Below are positions 34,178-43,144 of a stretch of DNA of 64,000 nucleotides, in pieces. Position 1 is the first letter of the stretch; each line of letters begins with the position of its first letter. The stretch covers positions 1-64,000 of the forward strand of contig NZ_JFHE01000024.1 in assembly GCF_000698555.1 (NCBI RefSeq), given 5' to 3'. Source of the DNA: Caballeronia grimmiae (GTDB lineage: Bacteria; Pseudomonadota; Gammaproteobacteria; Burkholderiales; Burkholderiaceae). A model generated the notes under the pieces. It did not search any database and was not told the origin of the DNA. It saw only the letters and a program-made list of their open reading frames with translations. Made by a program: the position numbers and the translations under genes.

Positions 34178-35203
34178 ATGAAAGTCACGCCCGCTCAACT
34201 CACCGAACTACTCTCGCTGTACGTGCCGAAGCGTCTGCCGGTGCTCATCACTGGCCGCCCCGGCATCGGCAAGAGCGACATCGTTGAACAGACCGCGCAT
34301 GCGACTGATCACGAACTGCTCATCAGCCACCCGGTGGTCGAGGATCCGACCGACTCGAAAGGGTTGCCGTTTCCCTCGCCCGATGGCACGACCGCCAAGT
34401 TCCTGCCGTTCGGGGATTTGGAACGCGCGATGACAGCCAGACGCCCGCTGATCTGGTTTCTGGACGACCTCGGGCAGGCCTCGCCCGCCGTGCAAGCCGC
34501 GAAGATGCAGTTGCTGCTCGCGCGGCGCGTCGGCGAGCACGTCCTGCCGCCGCAGGTCACGTTCCTCGCGGCCACCAACCGCCGCACCGACAACGCCGGT
34601 GTCTCCGGGATTCTCGATCCGGTGATCTCGCGTTTCGCCACGGTGGTCGAACTGGAACCGACCATCGACGACTGGACGCAGTGGGCCGTGCGCGAAAACA
34701 TCCCGCCCGCGCTTATCGCGTTCCTGCGCTTCCGTCCGGACTTGCTGTCCGTGCAGAAGACGTCGCGCGATATCGAGAATGCGCCGAGCCCACGTAGCTG
34801 GGGGTTCGTGGCGAAAACCATGGATGTAGTCCCCAAGCACCTGGAGCACATCTCCTACGCCGGTTCGGTGGGAGAGGGAGCCGCGACGGAACTGGTCGCG
34901 TTCCTCCAGATCTTCCGCGAGCTGCCGAATCCAGACGCGATTCTTCTCGCGCCCGACTCGGCCATGATCCCGACGACGCCTTCGGCGTTGTACGCGATCG
35001 CGGCAGCGCTTGCGGCACGCGCGAACGAAAACAACTTCGATCGCGTCGTGCGCTACACCGAGCGTCTGATCGGTGAAGGGCACCGCGAGTTCGCGGCGCT
35101 GCTGGTGCGCGATGCAGTGCAGCGCACCCCGCAGATCCAGAACTCGTATGCCTTCATTGGCGCGCAGGGCGGAGAGATCGGCAAGATCATCCGCGGCGAG
35201 TAA
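34178..35203 (+). CDS. MoxR-like AAA+ ATPase
   Basis: A 341-residue AAA+ protein of the MoxR group. Walker A is LITGRPGIGKSDIVEQTA (near residue 23), Walker B is LIWFLDDLGQASPAVQAAKM (near 91), sensor 1 is VTFLAATNRR and the arginine-finger area is LDPVISRFATVVELE. MoxR ATPases usually work as chaperones with a VWA protein encoded next to them, by remodelling it or loading a metal. Exactly such a protein lies two genes downstream, with a DUF3150 protein in between. The start ATG 34178 follows the hairpin leader. Confidence 0.9.
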   Translation: MKVTPAQLTELLSLYVPKRLPVLITGRPGIGKSDIVEQTAHATDHELLISHPVVEDPTDSKGLPFPSPDGTTAKFLPFGDLERAMTARRPLIWFLDDLGQASPAVQAAKMQLLLARRVGEHVLPPQVTFLAATNRRTDNAGVSGILDPVISRFATVVELEPTIDDWTQWAVRENIPPALIAFLRFRPDLLSVQKTSRDIENAPSPRSWGFVAKTMDVVPKHLEHISYAGSVGEGAATELVAFLQIFRELPNPDAILLAPDSAMIPTTPSALYAIAAALAARANENNFDRVVRYTERLIGEGHREFAALLVRDAVQRTPQIQNSYAFIGAQGGEIGKIIRGE

Positions 35204-35238
35204 CAAGCACTCCACTGTTCTCAGCATCACCCATGTTG

Positions 35239-35273
35239 GCCCTGTCGCGTCTTCGGACGCACAAGGCCTTTTT
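35239..35273 (+). terminator. Terminator/attenuator between MoxR and DUF3150 genes
   Basis: Nested stem: GGCC..GGCC outside and GCGTC(TTCG)GACGC (35247-35260) at the top, followed by TTTTTC. Confidence 0.75.
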
Positions 35274-35310
35274 CTTTGCTTCATCCATTCCATTTCTACG
35301 AGGTGCTCTC

Positions 35311-36228
35311 ATGGACATCACTTCCATCCAATCGAAGGTCATGCTCTGCTCCGTCACGATTTCGACCTGGGTCGCCCGCCGTTTCGACGGCAAGGTGACG
35401 CAGGAAGTCGAGAACAAGCACCACGCGAAGGGCATCGGCAGATTCAACAAACGCCTGTTGCCCGAGCACGCGCCGAGCTTCGCAGAAGTCGTGACGCTCG
35501 CCGGCCGTATCCGCTCGTACTTCTACGACCACACGCTGAAGTACGACCAGTTGGGCGTGCGGCTGCTGCCGACGATGGTCTACATGGATTTCGCGGAAAA
35601 GATGCGCTCGTTGAAAGACGAGTTCGACTTGGCGGTCTCCGTGTTCCTCACCGACTATCTGAATCTCAAGGAAGCGGCTCGCGAAGAACTGAATGGGCTG
35701 TTCAACGAGGCGGACTATCCGACCCTCGCGGAACTGTCCACGAAGTTCGGCGTGAAGATGGCGGTTCTGCCGTTTCCCGACGCCAGCCAGTTCGGCGTCA
35801 AGCTTCCGGCCAACGTGCTCAACACGCTCAAGAGCGAACTGGACCAGCACGTTCTGGCCTCGATCGCGACCGCGAACGAGGACCTGGTGCGGCGTCTGTA
35901 CGAAGCCGTGTCCCAGATGGCCAATCGGTTGTACGCGACGGGCAACGTCCGACTGGACGTCGCCAACAACGTGCGCGAACTGTGCGCGTTGCTGCCGAAG
36001 CTCAACTTCGCGAACGACCCGCAGCTCACGCACATCCTCGAGCAGGCCAAGACGCATCTGGCCGTGCACACGGGGGCGGAACTGAAAGACTCGCGCGTGC
36101 TTCGTTCTCAGGTGGCCAGCAAGGCACAGGAGATTGAAGGGCTAATGGCCGCTTTCATGGGCATGCAGCCGGAGCCGATGGAAGTCGTCGAATCGGCGCA
36201 CGCGAGCCAACTGCGCCTCGTCGCCTAA
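35311..36228 (+). CDS. DUF3150 family protein
   Basis: A 305-residue helical protein recognised by context and pattern as DUF3150: MDITSIQSKVMLCSVTISTW, then RFDGKVTQEVENKHHAKGIG, RFNKRLLP, and VRLLPTMVYMDFAEKM. DUF3150 genes typically sit between a MoxR-like ATPase and a VWA/metallopeptidase gene in phages and plasmids. Function unknown. It is separated from MoxR by a hairpin and followed 9 bp later by the VWA gene. Confidence 0.75.
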   Translation: MDITSIQSKVMLCSVTISTWVARRFDGKVTQEVENKHHAKGIGRFNKRLLPEHAPSFAEVVTLAGRIRSYFYDHTLKYDQLGVRLLPTMVYMDFAEKMRSLKDEFDLAVSVFLTDYLNLKEAAREELNGLFNEADYPTLAELSTKFGVKMAVLPFPDASQFGVKLPANVLNTLKSELDQHVLASIATANEDLVRRLYEAVSQMANRLYATGNVRLDVANNVRELCALLPKLNFANDPQLTHILEQAKTHLAVHTGAELKDSRVLRSQVASKAQEIEGLMAAFMGMQPEPMEVVESAHASQLRLVA

Positions 36229-36237
36229 GGGGGCGTC

Positions 36238-37521
36238 ATGGACCGCAATGATGTGGTGTTGGGCAGTAGCGCGGTCCATCCGCGCATTGCCCGCCAGCGG
36301 ACCGAGCTCGTCCTCTCGCAACCATTCTTCGGGGCGCTCGCGCTCCGATTGAATGTTCGCGAGGACCCGTCGGCCAAGACGTTCTGGGTCGACGGCGAGA
36401 CGCTCGGCTACAACCCGACGTACATGGAATCGCTCGGCGACCTCGAAGTGCGCGGCGTCGTCGCGCACGAGGTGCTGCACGTGGCCAATGGTCACTGCTG
36501 GCGTCAGGGCGCGCGCGATCCCGACCGATGGAACGATGCCTGTGACTACGCGATCAACCCGATCGTGCTGTCGTCGGGCATGGTTTTGCCGAAAGGGGCG
36601 CTCGTCGATCCGCGCTATACGGGCAAGTCGGCCGAGGAGATCTACGGGTTGCTGACGCAGGAGGCGAAAGAAAAGCAGCAACAGCCTCCGCAGCAGAATC
36701 AGCGGCAGCCGCAGAACCAGCAGCCGCAGCCGGGCCAGCAAGATCAGCAGCCGCCGAACGGCAAACAAGCTCCGAAGCCCGGTGGCCAAGACGGCACGGC
36801 GCCGGGGCAGTCGCCGGCCGATCAGCCGGGGAAGCCCGGCTCGTTCGGCGAAGTGCGGCCCTTCAAAGGTCCTGACAAGCCAGTGAAGGAAGCTGAGTGG
36901 AAGGTTGCCGTCACCCAAGCCGCGAAAGCGGCCGCGATGCGCGGCAAGCTTCCCGGCGATTTGCAGGCGATGGCCGGCGAAGCGGTTCGGCCTGTCGTTG
37001 ACTGGCGTGCGGTGCTGCATCGCTTCGCGCAGCAATCGTCGCCGTCGGACTACAGCTTCGCGACGCCTAACCGGCGGTATCTGCATCTCGGGTTCTATCT
37101 GCCCGCGCTGCATACACCGGCGATTGGCGACGCGGTCTTCGTGCGCGACTCCAGCGGTTCGGTGTTCGACGAGACGCAGGCGCAGTTCGACGCGGAGATC
37201 CTCGCCGTTTTCCACTCGTTGAAGCCCGCGCGCCTCGTCGTGATGGATTGCGACACGCGCGTGACGCAGGTTCAGATCTTCGAGCGGGGAGACTCGCCCG
37301 AGATCAAGCCCGTGCGTGGTGGTGGCGGGACGGCGTTCGTCGACCCGTTCAATCGGGTCGCGCAAGACGGCATGAATCCCGCCTTTCTGGTCTATCTGAC
37401 AGATATGGTGGGGCGCTTCCCGACAGTCGCGCCGCACTACCCGGTGCTGTGGGCGTCAACCACGCCTTTGGCACGGGCTCGGAAAGCGCCGTTTGGCCAA
37501 ACGATGGAGGTGATCTGCTAG
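36238..37521 (+). CDS. VWA-like / putative metallopeptidase (DUF2201-type) protein
   Basis: A 427-residue two-domain protein. The N-terminal domain carries an HExxH-type zinc motif, VAHEVLHVANGHCWRQG, with HEVLH near residues 78-82 and a third His five residues on. A Gln/Pro-rich linker (about residues 145-200) follows. The C-terminal domain has a VWA metal-ion (MIDAS-like) motif, FVRDSSGSVFDE, near residue 302, then VVMDCDTRV and VRGGGGTAFVDPF. It matches DUF2201 metallopeptidase/VWA-like proteins. With the MoxR ATPase it probably forms an ATP-driven metal or protein-remodelling unit (inference). Confidence 0.88.
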   Translation: MDRNDVVLGSSAVHPRIARQRTELVLSQPFFGALALRLNVREDPSAKTFWVDGETLGYNPTYMESLGDLEVRGVVAHEVLHVANGHCWRQGARDPDRWNDACDYAINPIVLSSGMVLPKGALVDPRYTGKSAEEIYGLLTQEAKEKQQQPPQQNQRQPQNQQPQPGQQDQQPPNGKQAPKPGGQDGTAPGQSPADQPGKPGSFGEVRPFKGPDKPVKEAEWKVAVTQAAKAAAMRGKLPGDLQAMAGEAVRPVVDWRAVLHRFAQQSSPSDYSFATPNRRYLHLGFYLPALHTPAIGDAVFVRDSSGSVFDETQAQFDAEILAVFHSLKPARLVVMDCDTRVTQVQIFERGDSPEIKPVRGGGGTAFVDPFNRVAQDGMNPAFLVYLTDMVGRFPTVAPHYPVLWASTTPLARARKAPFGQTMEVIC

Positions 37522-37555
37522 TCCCCGGCTTTGGCCGGGCATTCCCTGAAAGACG

Positions 37556-37585
37556 AAGCCCGGCGATTTTGCCGGGCTTTTTTTT
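37556..37585 (+). terminator. Terminator after the MoxR/DUF3150/VWA operon
   Basis: AAGCCCGGC (37556-37564) pairs with GCCGGGCTT (37571-37579), followed by TTTTTT. A second GGCTTTGGCC hairpin lies at 37526-37540. Confidence 0.9.
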
Positions 37586-37601
37586 CGACTACGCGCGAGG
37601 C

Positions 37602-38069
37602 TCAGGCCCGGCGTTTTTGCAGCGGCTGGTATGCCTCGCCGCCTTTGAACCTTTCCAGACGGTCGCTTGCCGTGGTCAGCGCGCCGAGCGTTGCGCTATG
37701 GAGTTGCCGGTCGTACATGGTGACGATCGCAGCCAGCAGCGCAAAGGCTGACTCCGACGACACACCCCACGTTCCTGTGCGCCGGCCACCGTCAAACACT
37801 TCAGCCATTGCTCGGTCTGCCGCCAGCAGCGATTCGTGCGACAACTCGCCGTGGCCCGCCTCGCTTAGAAACTTGCCGAGCAACACGACTTCGGTGATGT
37901 GCTGCGCGGGGCCGATGTGGTCGCAGGCGCCGCGGATCGCTTCCAACGATAGGTGGGCACGCAGCGCAAGGTCACCGGCGACGGCACGCGGGATCGGAAG
38001 CAGTTGCGCCTTGGTGAGGCGCGCACGAGCCGCTTGAGCGGAGCGTTGGAAGGGAAGGGTGCGAGACAT
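37602..38069 (-). CDS. Hypothetical protein
   Basis: A 155-residue helical protein (ALRAHLSLEAIRGACDHIGP, then LLGKFLSEAGHGELSHESLL and ALLAAIVTMYDRQLHSATLG). No family is recognised with confidence. The start at 38069 (MSRTLPFQRS) is preferred over 38111, because the longer version would enter the upstream gene. It is convergent with the VWA gene and follows the DUF3268 gene on the minus strand. Confidence 0.65.
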   Translation of the reverse strand: MSRTLPFQRSAQAARARLTKAQLLPIPRAVAGDLALRAHLSLEAIRGACDHIGPAQHITEVVLLGKFLSEAGHGELSHESLLAADRAMAEVFDGGRRTGTWGVSSESAFALLAAIVTMYDRQLHSATLGALTTASDRLERFKGGEAYQPLQKRRA

Positions 38070-38095
38070 AGCAAACGTTTGATTGACTGCCCGTG

Positions 38096-38563
38096 TTAAC
38101 GATCTTCCCACGCTGGTTCTGAATGGCTTACGGTGCGTGCGCGCTGAAAACGCTCAACAACAGCGATCGCGCGCTCGCATTGATCCGGGTCGAGCGTATG
38201 GATTGAGCATTTCTCCGCATCCGCCCCGATCTCGGCCGCCAGCCATTTCATCGCTTTGGCGCGCGCCTCGAATACGTTGCAGCCGTCGCGCCGTACCTTC
38301 GCCGCAATCAGCGGCTCGAGCGCCGCGTGGAGCTTCGCCTTTAGGTCCCGCAGGCGGGCGTCGGCGAGACGGCCGAGCGGTACGTGGCGGGTGCTGCGCG
38401 GAAACACGCCGACCCACGCCTGGCAGTCCACGCAAAGCCACAACTGACCGTGATCGTCGCGGTAAGGGTAAGCGTCGTCACCGGCGTGCACGAGCGTCGC
38501 GGGCGTGCCGCAGTAGTCACAATTGGGGTGGGGCAGAGGCTTAACTGGTTTTCCTACGCGCAT
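38096..38563 (-). CDS. DUF3268 zinc-finger-containing protein
   Basis: A 155-residue protein with a CxxC...CxxC zinc ribbon: NCDYCGTPATLVHAG and LWLCVDCQAWVGVFP, then HVPLGRLADARLRDLKAKLH. This matches DUF3268 (cytosolic zinc-finger protein of mobile elements). The C-terminal half (RAKAMKWLAAEIGADAEKCS) is typical too. The start at 38563 (MRVGKPVKPL) is preferred over 38629. The molecular role is unknown. It lies directly before the divergent conjugation promoter. Confidence 0.8.
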   Translation of the reverse strand: MRVGKPVKPLPHPNCDYCGTPATLVHAGDDAYPYRDDHGQLWLCVDCQAWVGVFPRSTRHVPLGRLADARLRDLKAKLHAALEPLIAAKVRRDGCNVFEARAKAMKWLAAEIGADAEKCSIHTLDPDQCERAIAVVERFQRARTVSHSEPAWEDR

Positions 38564-38652
38564 CGCCGAGGACTCCTGGCGGAAACGATAAATATAACAA
38601 GCCGGGAGTGACGCACGTCGGACAGTCAATCTAACTCGATTTCACAATGTAA

Positions 38653-38772
38653 AAAGTTTGCCGAATAAGGGGGATGTGAATATTCGGCAAGTTTTGTAAC
38701 AGCCCGTTTTCTTAGTGTTTTCATAAGTTTAAGAGCATGACCGAACCGAGTGGGACGCTCTCCGGAGAGCGT
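38653..38772 (+). promoter_or_regulatory. Palindromic promoter of the conjugation operon (repeat copy 1)
   Basis: TTGCCGAATA (38658-38667) and TATTCGGCAA (38681-38690) form a 10-bp inverted repeat with a 13-bp centre. The same bases can serve as -35 (TTGCCG) and -10 (TATTCG) with 17-bp spacing. Then comes GTTTTGTAACA and, 60 bp on, a conserved 23-bp block (38750-38772) inside the first codons of gene 38737. The whole arrangement recurs at 52491-52609. Confidence 0.75.
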
Positions 38773-38970
38773 TGGTTGCCTGCCTCGGGGAAAGAATCGC
38801 CCGATCCCGTCCCTTACAGTAGAGGAGATATCGCCGCAGTCGCCGCAAAAGCTGCTCAATTTGACGCCTCTTTCGCTGCCTGCGCGCGTTTGCCAACGCC
38901 AACAATAGCCGACATGTTAGATAGCCCACAAAGCATCGCATGTCCGAGTCTGCCGATAACCAACTCTTGA
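38737..38970 (+). CDS. Small first gene of the conjugation operon
   Basis: A 77-residue protein, MTEPSGTLSGERWLPASGKE, then SRGDIAAVAAKAAQFDASFA. No family is recognised. It begins 47 bp after the promoter palindrome and overlaps the virB11 start by 31 bp. The motif SGTLSGER is encoded again, in frame after an ATG, in the second copy of this promoter region at 52574. The overlap and the shared motif support translation. Possible roles are a leader peptide or a small regulator of the operon. Confidence 0.6.
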   Translation: MTEPSGTLSGERWLPASGKESPDPVPYSRGDIAAVAAKAAQFDASFAACARLPTPTIADMLDSPQSIACPSLPITNS

Positions 38971-39989
38971 AGCTGCGTCCCCTCGAAGCGGAAGCCGTGC
39001 GCATGTTTTTCCACGCGCTTTCGCCGCTGCGCGAGCTGCTCGATGCGCCGGACCTCGCGGAAATCATGATTAACGATTACCGCAACGTCTGGGTGGAGCG
39101 CCGTGGCGTGATGACACGCGAAAATATCGACCTGCGCCCGGAACAGCTCGAAGGCGCGATCCACTCGCTCGCTTCTTCCGTTGAGAAGTCGGCAAAAGCG
39201 GGCAGTGACAAGGGCATCATCAATGCCGGTCACCAGAACCTGCGTATTGCGGCGGTCATGAGCCCGACGTCGATCGACGGGCATGCGCTAAGCATCCGGA
39301 AGCACCGTGAATCGAAACTCACGCTGTCGGACTACGTGAACATGGGCGCGTTTTCGGCAGCCAACGCCCGACCGGAATATGCGGAAGCCATTCATTTCGA
39401 GGACGGCATCGAGGACGAAGCGCTCATGCGCGCGCTCGTGGCTCTCGTCCAGTCGCGCAAGAACGTGCTCGTCGCCGGCGGCACGTCGGCGGGTAAGACG
39501 ACGTTCCTTAATGCTTTGATCGAGCAGATCCCGTCGGACCAGCGGGTCATCTCAATCGAGGACACGATGGAACTGAAGCTGCACGTGCCTAACCGCGTGC
39601 GGCTGCTCTCCAATGCCGACACGAACGTGACAACGCAACTGCTCGTCGCGCTGTGCCTGCGCTTTCGCCCCGACCGCATCATCGTTGGTGAAGTCCGGGG
39701 CGGTGAAGCCTATGACCTGCTGCAGGCACTCAACACCGGCCACGATGGTGGCCTCGCTTCTATTCACGCGAACAACGGGCGCACGGCGTTGAGCCGCCTT
39801 GAATCGCTCGCCATGCTCGGCATCCCGACCGGATCGCGGTGGGAGCTGGAAGACATGCGAAAAAACATCGCTGACTGCTTCAACTACGTCGTGCACTTCA
39901 AGCGCACCGGCGAGATGCGGCACGTCTCCGAAATCCTCGAAATTAGGGGATTCAAAAACAACGATTACGACCTACAACGCGTTTTTTAA
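38940..39989 (+). CDS. virB11: VirB11/TrbB-type conjugation ATPase
   Basis: A 349-residue secretion ATPase. The N-terminal domain is followed by Walker A, NVLVAGGTSAGKTTFLNALI (near residue 176), Asp box ISIEDTMELKLHVPNRVRLL, Walker B with RFRPDRIIVGEVRGGEAYDL and His box TGHDGGLASIHANNGRTALS. These are the full motifs of the VirB11/CpaF family, which forms a hexamer on the cytoplasmic face of type IV secretion systems. It heads the Mpf genes in the order B11-B2-B3-B4-B5-B6, as in Trb-type clusters. Confidence 0.93.
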   Translation: MSESADNQLLKLRPLEAEAVRMFFHALSPLRELLDAPDLAEIMINDYRNVWVERRGVMTRENIDLRPEQLEGAIHSLASSVEKSAKAGSDKGIINAGHQNLRIAAVMSPTSIDGHALSIRKHRESKLTLSDYVNMGAFSAANARPEYAEAIHFEDGIEDEALMRALVALVQSRKNVLVAGGTSAGKTTFLNALIEQIPSDQRVISIEDTMELKLHVPNRVRLLSNADTNVTTQLLVALCLRFRPDRIIVGEVRGGEAYDLLQALNTGHDGGLASIHANNGRTALSRLESLAMLGIPTGSRWELEDMRKNIADCFNYVVHFKRTGEMRHVSEILEIRGFKNNDYDLQRVF

Positions 39990-40001
39990 CGGGAGCATCA
40001 A

Positions 40002-40355
40002 ATGAAGGGCAAGAAGGTACTCAACAGAGCCGCGACGGTGGCAAAACGTCTGCGTCCGGGCAAGTCGATGTTGGTCGGCGCGCTGCTGAGCGTCGTGTCG
40101 GTTGCGGCAATGGCTGCGGGCGATTTTTCGAACCTGACGGGTCTGACCGACATCATCTGCACGATCAGCAACTTGATCAGCGGCCCGTACCTCTACGGCA
40201 TCGGCATCGTGCTCATCACGCTGGGCGGCGTCGCAGTGGCGAACTCGGAAAGCAACATCGCGAAGACCTTCTCGGTGGTGCTGGTCGGCCTCGGTATCGC
40301 CTCGGTGGCCGTGCCGATCATGCAGAGCCACTTCCACATGGCCAACGCCTGCTGA
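40002..40355 (+). CDS. virB2: VirB2/TrbC-type pilin
   Basis: A 117-residue pilin precursor. A long basic N-terminus leads into a signal sequence (MLVGALLSVVSVAAMAAGDF, cleavage expected after AMA), then two hydrophobic helices (ISGPYLYGIGIVLITLGGVA and TFSVVLVGLGIASVAVPIMQ) as in VirB2/TrbC. It forms the conjugative pilus. Position between virB11 and virB3 is canonical. Confidence 0.92.
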   Translation: MKGKKVLNRAATVAKRLRPGKSMLVGALLSVVSVAAMAAGDFSNLTGLTDIICTISNLISGPYLYGIGIVLITLGGVAVANSESNIAKTFSVVLVGLGIASVAVPIMQSHFHMANAC

Positions 40356-40356
40356 T

Positions 40357-40665
40357 ATGCGCCAACACAAGGTTAGTCGAGGCCTCTCATTGCCGCGCCA
40401 GATGGGCGGTGCAGACCGTGGACTCGCCATTTTCAACGGGACGATGACGGCGCTGCTCACCTACACGAGCTGGACACCGGGGTTTCTCATTGTCGGCGTG
40501 GTGGTGCATGTGTTCTTGCGCTGGAAAAGCTCGACTGACCCGTGGTGGCGAATCGTGATGCTGGTGTACAACCGCTACCCGGACGTCTATGAGCCGGGGC
40601 CGAGCAGCCGTTTTAGCGCGCGCTTCAAGCGCCCGTATGGGTTTGATCAGGACCTTCCATGCTGA
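40357..40665 (+). CDS. virB3: VirB3/TrbD-type membrane protein
   Basis: A 102-residue inner-membrane protein. It opens HKVSRGLSLPRQMGGADRGL, has two membrane segments (LAIFNGTMTALLTYTSWTPG and FLIVGVVVHVFLRWKS) and a cytoplasmic tail ending at the VirB4 start (7 bp overlap). VirB3 works with VirB4 at the base of the channel. Confidence 0.9.
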   Translation: MRQHKVSRGLSLPRQMGGADRGLAIFNGTMTALLTYTSWTPGFLIVGVVVHVFLRWKSSTDPWWRIVMLVYNRYPDVYEPGPSSRFSARFKRPYGFDQDLPC

Positions 40666-43121
40666 AAATGATGTTCACCAAGCGCGCGGTACAGGAGATC
40701 GCGCCGTGGGCGACGATGGTCACGCCCGAACTGGTGCTCAACAAGGACGGGTCGCTGCTGACCGTGTTCGAGTTTGAAGGCATCGACGCGGATTCGCCCA
40801 ATCCCGGCGACATCACGGCCGCCCGCGACAACCTCGACCATGCATGCCGCAACTTCGACCATCGCGTGACCGCGTGGTGGCGCATGTCGCACCGGCGCGT
40901 GCGGGGTGGCATGGACGGCAACTTCGCGTCGGAGGCCGATGCGCGCGTCGACGCGATCAATCAGGCGATCATCGGCAGCGGCAAGTACTTCAAAAACTCG
41001 CACTCGCTGGCGCTGGCGTTCACGCCTGAAACCGGCATCTCGCGGATCTTCGACAAGATCAGCTACCACATGACGGTCGGCGGCAAGAACCTGGCTGTGG
41101 CGATGTTCGAAGCCGCAAAAGACACGATTCTCGCGCGCAGCGCCTTTGCGTTCGATCTGACCAAGATCCAAAACGAGATCAAGCGGTTTGAATCGGTGAT
41201 CGACGGCTTTGTCGGCGGCGTTACGCGCCTGAAGATGAAGCGGCTTCAGCTTCAGAACGTGCTCTCGTTCCTGCACCAGCGAGCGAATCCGTCGACGCCC
41301 AAGCGTCGCGTGCGCTACCCGGTCACGATGCTTGATACCCACCTGACCGAGAGCGAAGTCACGATCGGCGCGACCGAGCTGATGTTCGAATCGGCGCACG
41401 GCAAGCTGTACGCGCGGATCATCGGAATCAAGGAATGGATGGGCTTCCAAGAGGCGGCGCTCGACGTGCTCTCCCAGGTGGACGCGGAACTGGACGTCTG
41501 TGTGATGTTCCGATTTCTCGACACTTCGCGGGCGGGCGCGTACATCAAGAAGATACGCGGCTTTTATAAGGTCGCGGCCTTCAATCCGGTCGCGATCCTG
41601 AAGCAGTGGGCAACGAAGGAAGAGCAGAAAAACGATGAGGGTCGCGAGATTCTGGCGAAAGAGGCGGGCGACGCACTCGCGAAGCTGGACGCCGAAGGCC
41701 AGCAGTACGGCTTCGCCAACATTTCGGTAGTCGTCTATGGGAGCACACCCGAGGAGTGCGAAGACGCGACGCGTCAGGTGGTCGGCGTCATCGGCAACGC
41801 GGGCTTCGGCGTGATCCTGGAAAAGACGAACCTCTTCGCCTCGTGGAGCGCGACGCTACCGGGCCGTTGGGATCAGCAAAAGCGCCTGCAGTTCGTAGAG
41901 ACGCCCGCCGTCTCCGACATCGCGCCGCTGTGCAGCGTGGGTGAGGGATCGAAGGTCAACGAGTGGCTCACGCAGCAGTCCGGTACGAAAACCGGCCCGC
42001 TCACGTGCCTGCCGACCCGCCATCGCACGCTGCAGTATCTCGACTTGCATCATCCCGGCGGCAAAGCGCACACGCTGGTCGTCGGCCCAATCGGTGCCGG
42101 TAAGTCGGTGTTCCTGAACTACCTGATGACGCAGACCGGGCGCCACGGGGCGCGCCGCATCCGTTTTGACAAAGACCGCTCGACGCGCATCCCCACGTTG
42201 CTGGCGGGTGGCCGGTTCATTGACGCAACCGGACGTTTTGAGGCGGCAACCTCCGTGAACCCGCTCTCGCTCATCGGCGAAGAGAAGCACTGGTCGTACG
42301 TCGCGGACTGGGTGCAGCTTGCCATCGAGGGCGAGGACTACACCTGCACGCCGCAGCAGCAGACGGAGATTTACGAGCGCATCCGGACGTTGGCGCTCGG
42401 CTTTCCGCCCGAGAAGTGGCGTCTTTCGGGCCTGATCACGCTGCTGCCAGCGGATCTGCGTGAGCGCCTGCAAGTCTGGACCGAGGGCAACAAGAACGGC
42501 AAATTCTTCGACCACGCCGAAGACGGCTTCGCTATCTCGGACGACCTGTCGATCGAAATGGGCGACCTCTTCCAGAACTTCCCGGTCGCCGCCGCGTTGT
42601 TCATGGACTACGCCTTCTACCGTATCGCGCAGATCCTCGACGGCAAGCGCTACACCGTGATCGAGATCGAAGAGGCGGGCTTCTTCTTCACTTATCCGAA
42701 GTTCTATGCGCGCCTCGAAATATGGGCGGTGACGATCCGAAAGCTCAACGCGGCGCTGCTGATGGCCACGCAGTCGCTCGGCCAGTTGGCTCGTGTGCCG
42801 AACTTCGAGATCCTGAAAGAGAACATTCCGAACATCATCTACCTGCCGAACAGCGACGCGATCAACAATCAAGGGCTGTACAGCGACGTATTCGGTCTGA
42901 CGCAGCACCAGATCAAGATGATTTCGGACGCGGTGCCCAACCGCGACTACCTGTGGGTGACGGCCAAGCAGAGCCGGATGCTGCAGGCGCAGTTCCCGAA
43001 GGAGGCACTTGCCTACCTGCGCTCGGACGGTCGCGCGCAGGCGCTCCTCGACAAGCACGTGAAGTCAGGCAGCCCGCAATGGCGGGAGGACTACGTGCGC
43101 GACGTGCTCGTCAACGCTTGA
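40659..43121 (+). CDS. virB4: VirB4/TrbE-type conjugation ATPase
   Basis: An 820-residue ATPase with the CagE_TrbE_VirB domain. The Walker A motif is TLVVGPIGAGKSVFLNYLM near residue 473, and Walker B lies around VIEIEEAGFFFTYPKF (near 668). The conserved C-terminal LATQSLGQLARVPNFEIL-like block (ALLMATQSLGQLARVPNF) is present. It powers pilus assembly and DNA transfer at the inner membrane. Length and order are normal. Confidence 0.94.
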   Translation: MLKMMFTKRAVQEIAPWATMVTPELVLNKDGSLLTVFEFEGIDADSPNPGDITAARDNLDHACRNFDHRVTAWWRMSHRRVRGGMDGNFASEADARVDAINQAIIGSGKYFKNSHSLALAFTPETGISRIFDKISYHMTVGGKNLAVAMFEAAKDTILARSAFAFDLTKIQNEIKRFESVIDGFVGGVTRLKMKRLQLQNVLSFLHQRANPSTPKRRVRYPVTMLDTHLTESEVTIGATELMFESAHGKLYARIIGIKEWMGFQEAALDVLSQVDAELDVCVMFRFLDTSRAGAYIKKIRGFYKVAAFNPVAILKQWATKEEQKNDEGREILAKEAGDALAKLDAEGQQYGFANISVVVYGSTPEECEDATRQVVGVIGNAGFGVILEKTNLFASWSATLPGRWDQQKRLQFVETPAVSDIAPLCSVGEGSKVNEWLTQQSGTKTGPLTCLPTRHRTLQYLDLHHPGGKAHTLVVGPIGAGKSVFLNYLMTQTGRHGARRIRFDKDRSTRIPTLLAGGRFIDATGRFEAATSVNPLSLIGEEKHWSYVADWVQLAIEGEDYTCTPQQQTEIYERIRTLALGFPPEKWRLSGLITLLPADLRERLQVWTEGNKNGKFFDHAEDGFAISDDLSIEMGDLFQNFPVAAALFMDYAFYRIAQILDGKRYTVIEIEEAGFFFTYPKFYARLEIWAVTIRKLNAALLMATQSLGQLARVPNFEILKENIPNIIYLPNSDAINNQGLYSDVFGLTQHQIKMISDAVPNRDYLWVTAKQSRMLQAQFPKEALAYLRSDGRAQALLDKHVKSGSPQWREDYVRDVLVNA

Positions 43122-43144
43122 ACGCATTAGATAAAGGTATCGCC

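Noticed and set aside
35073..36137. Plus-strand frame of 354 codons
   Set aside because: Out of frame with, and overlapping, the MoxR and DUF3150 genes; composition is Arg/Gly-rich shadow sequence.
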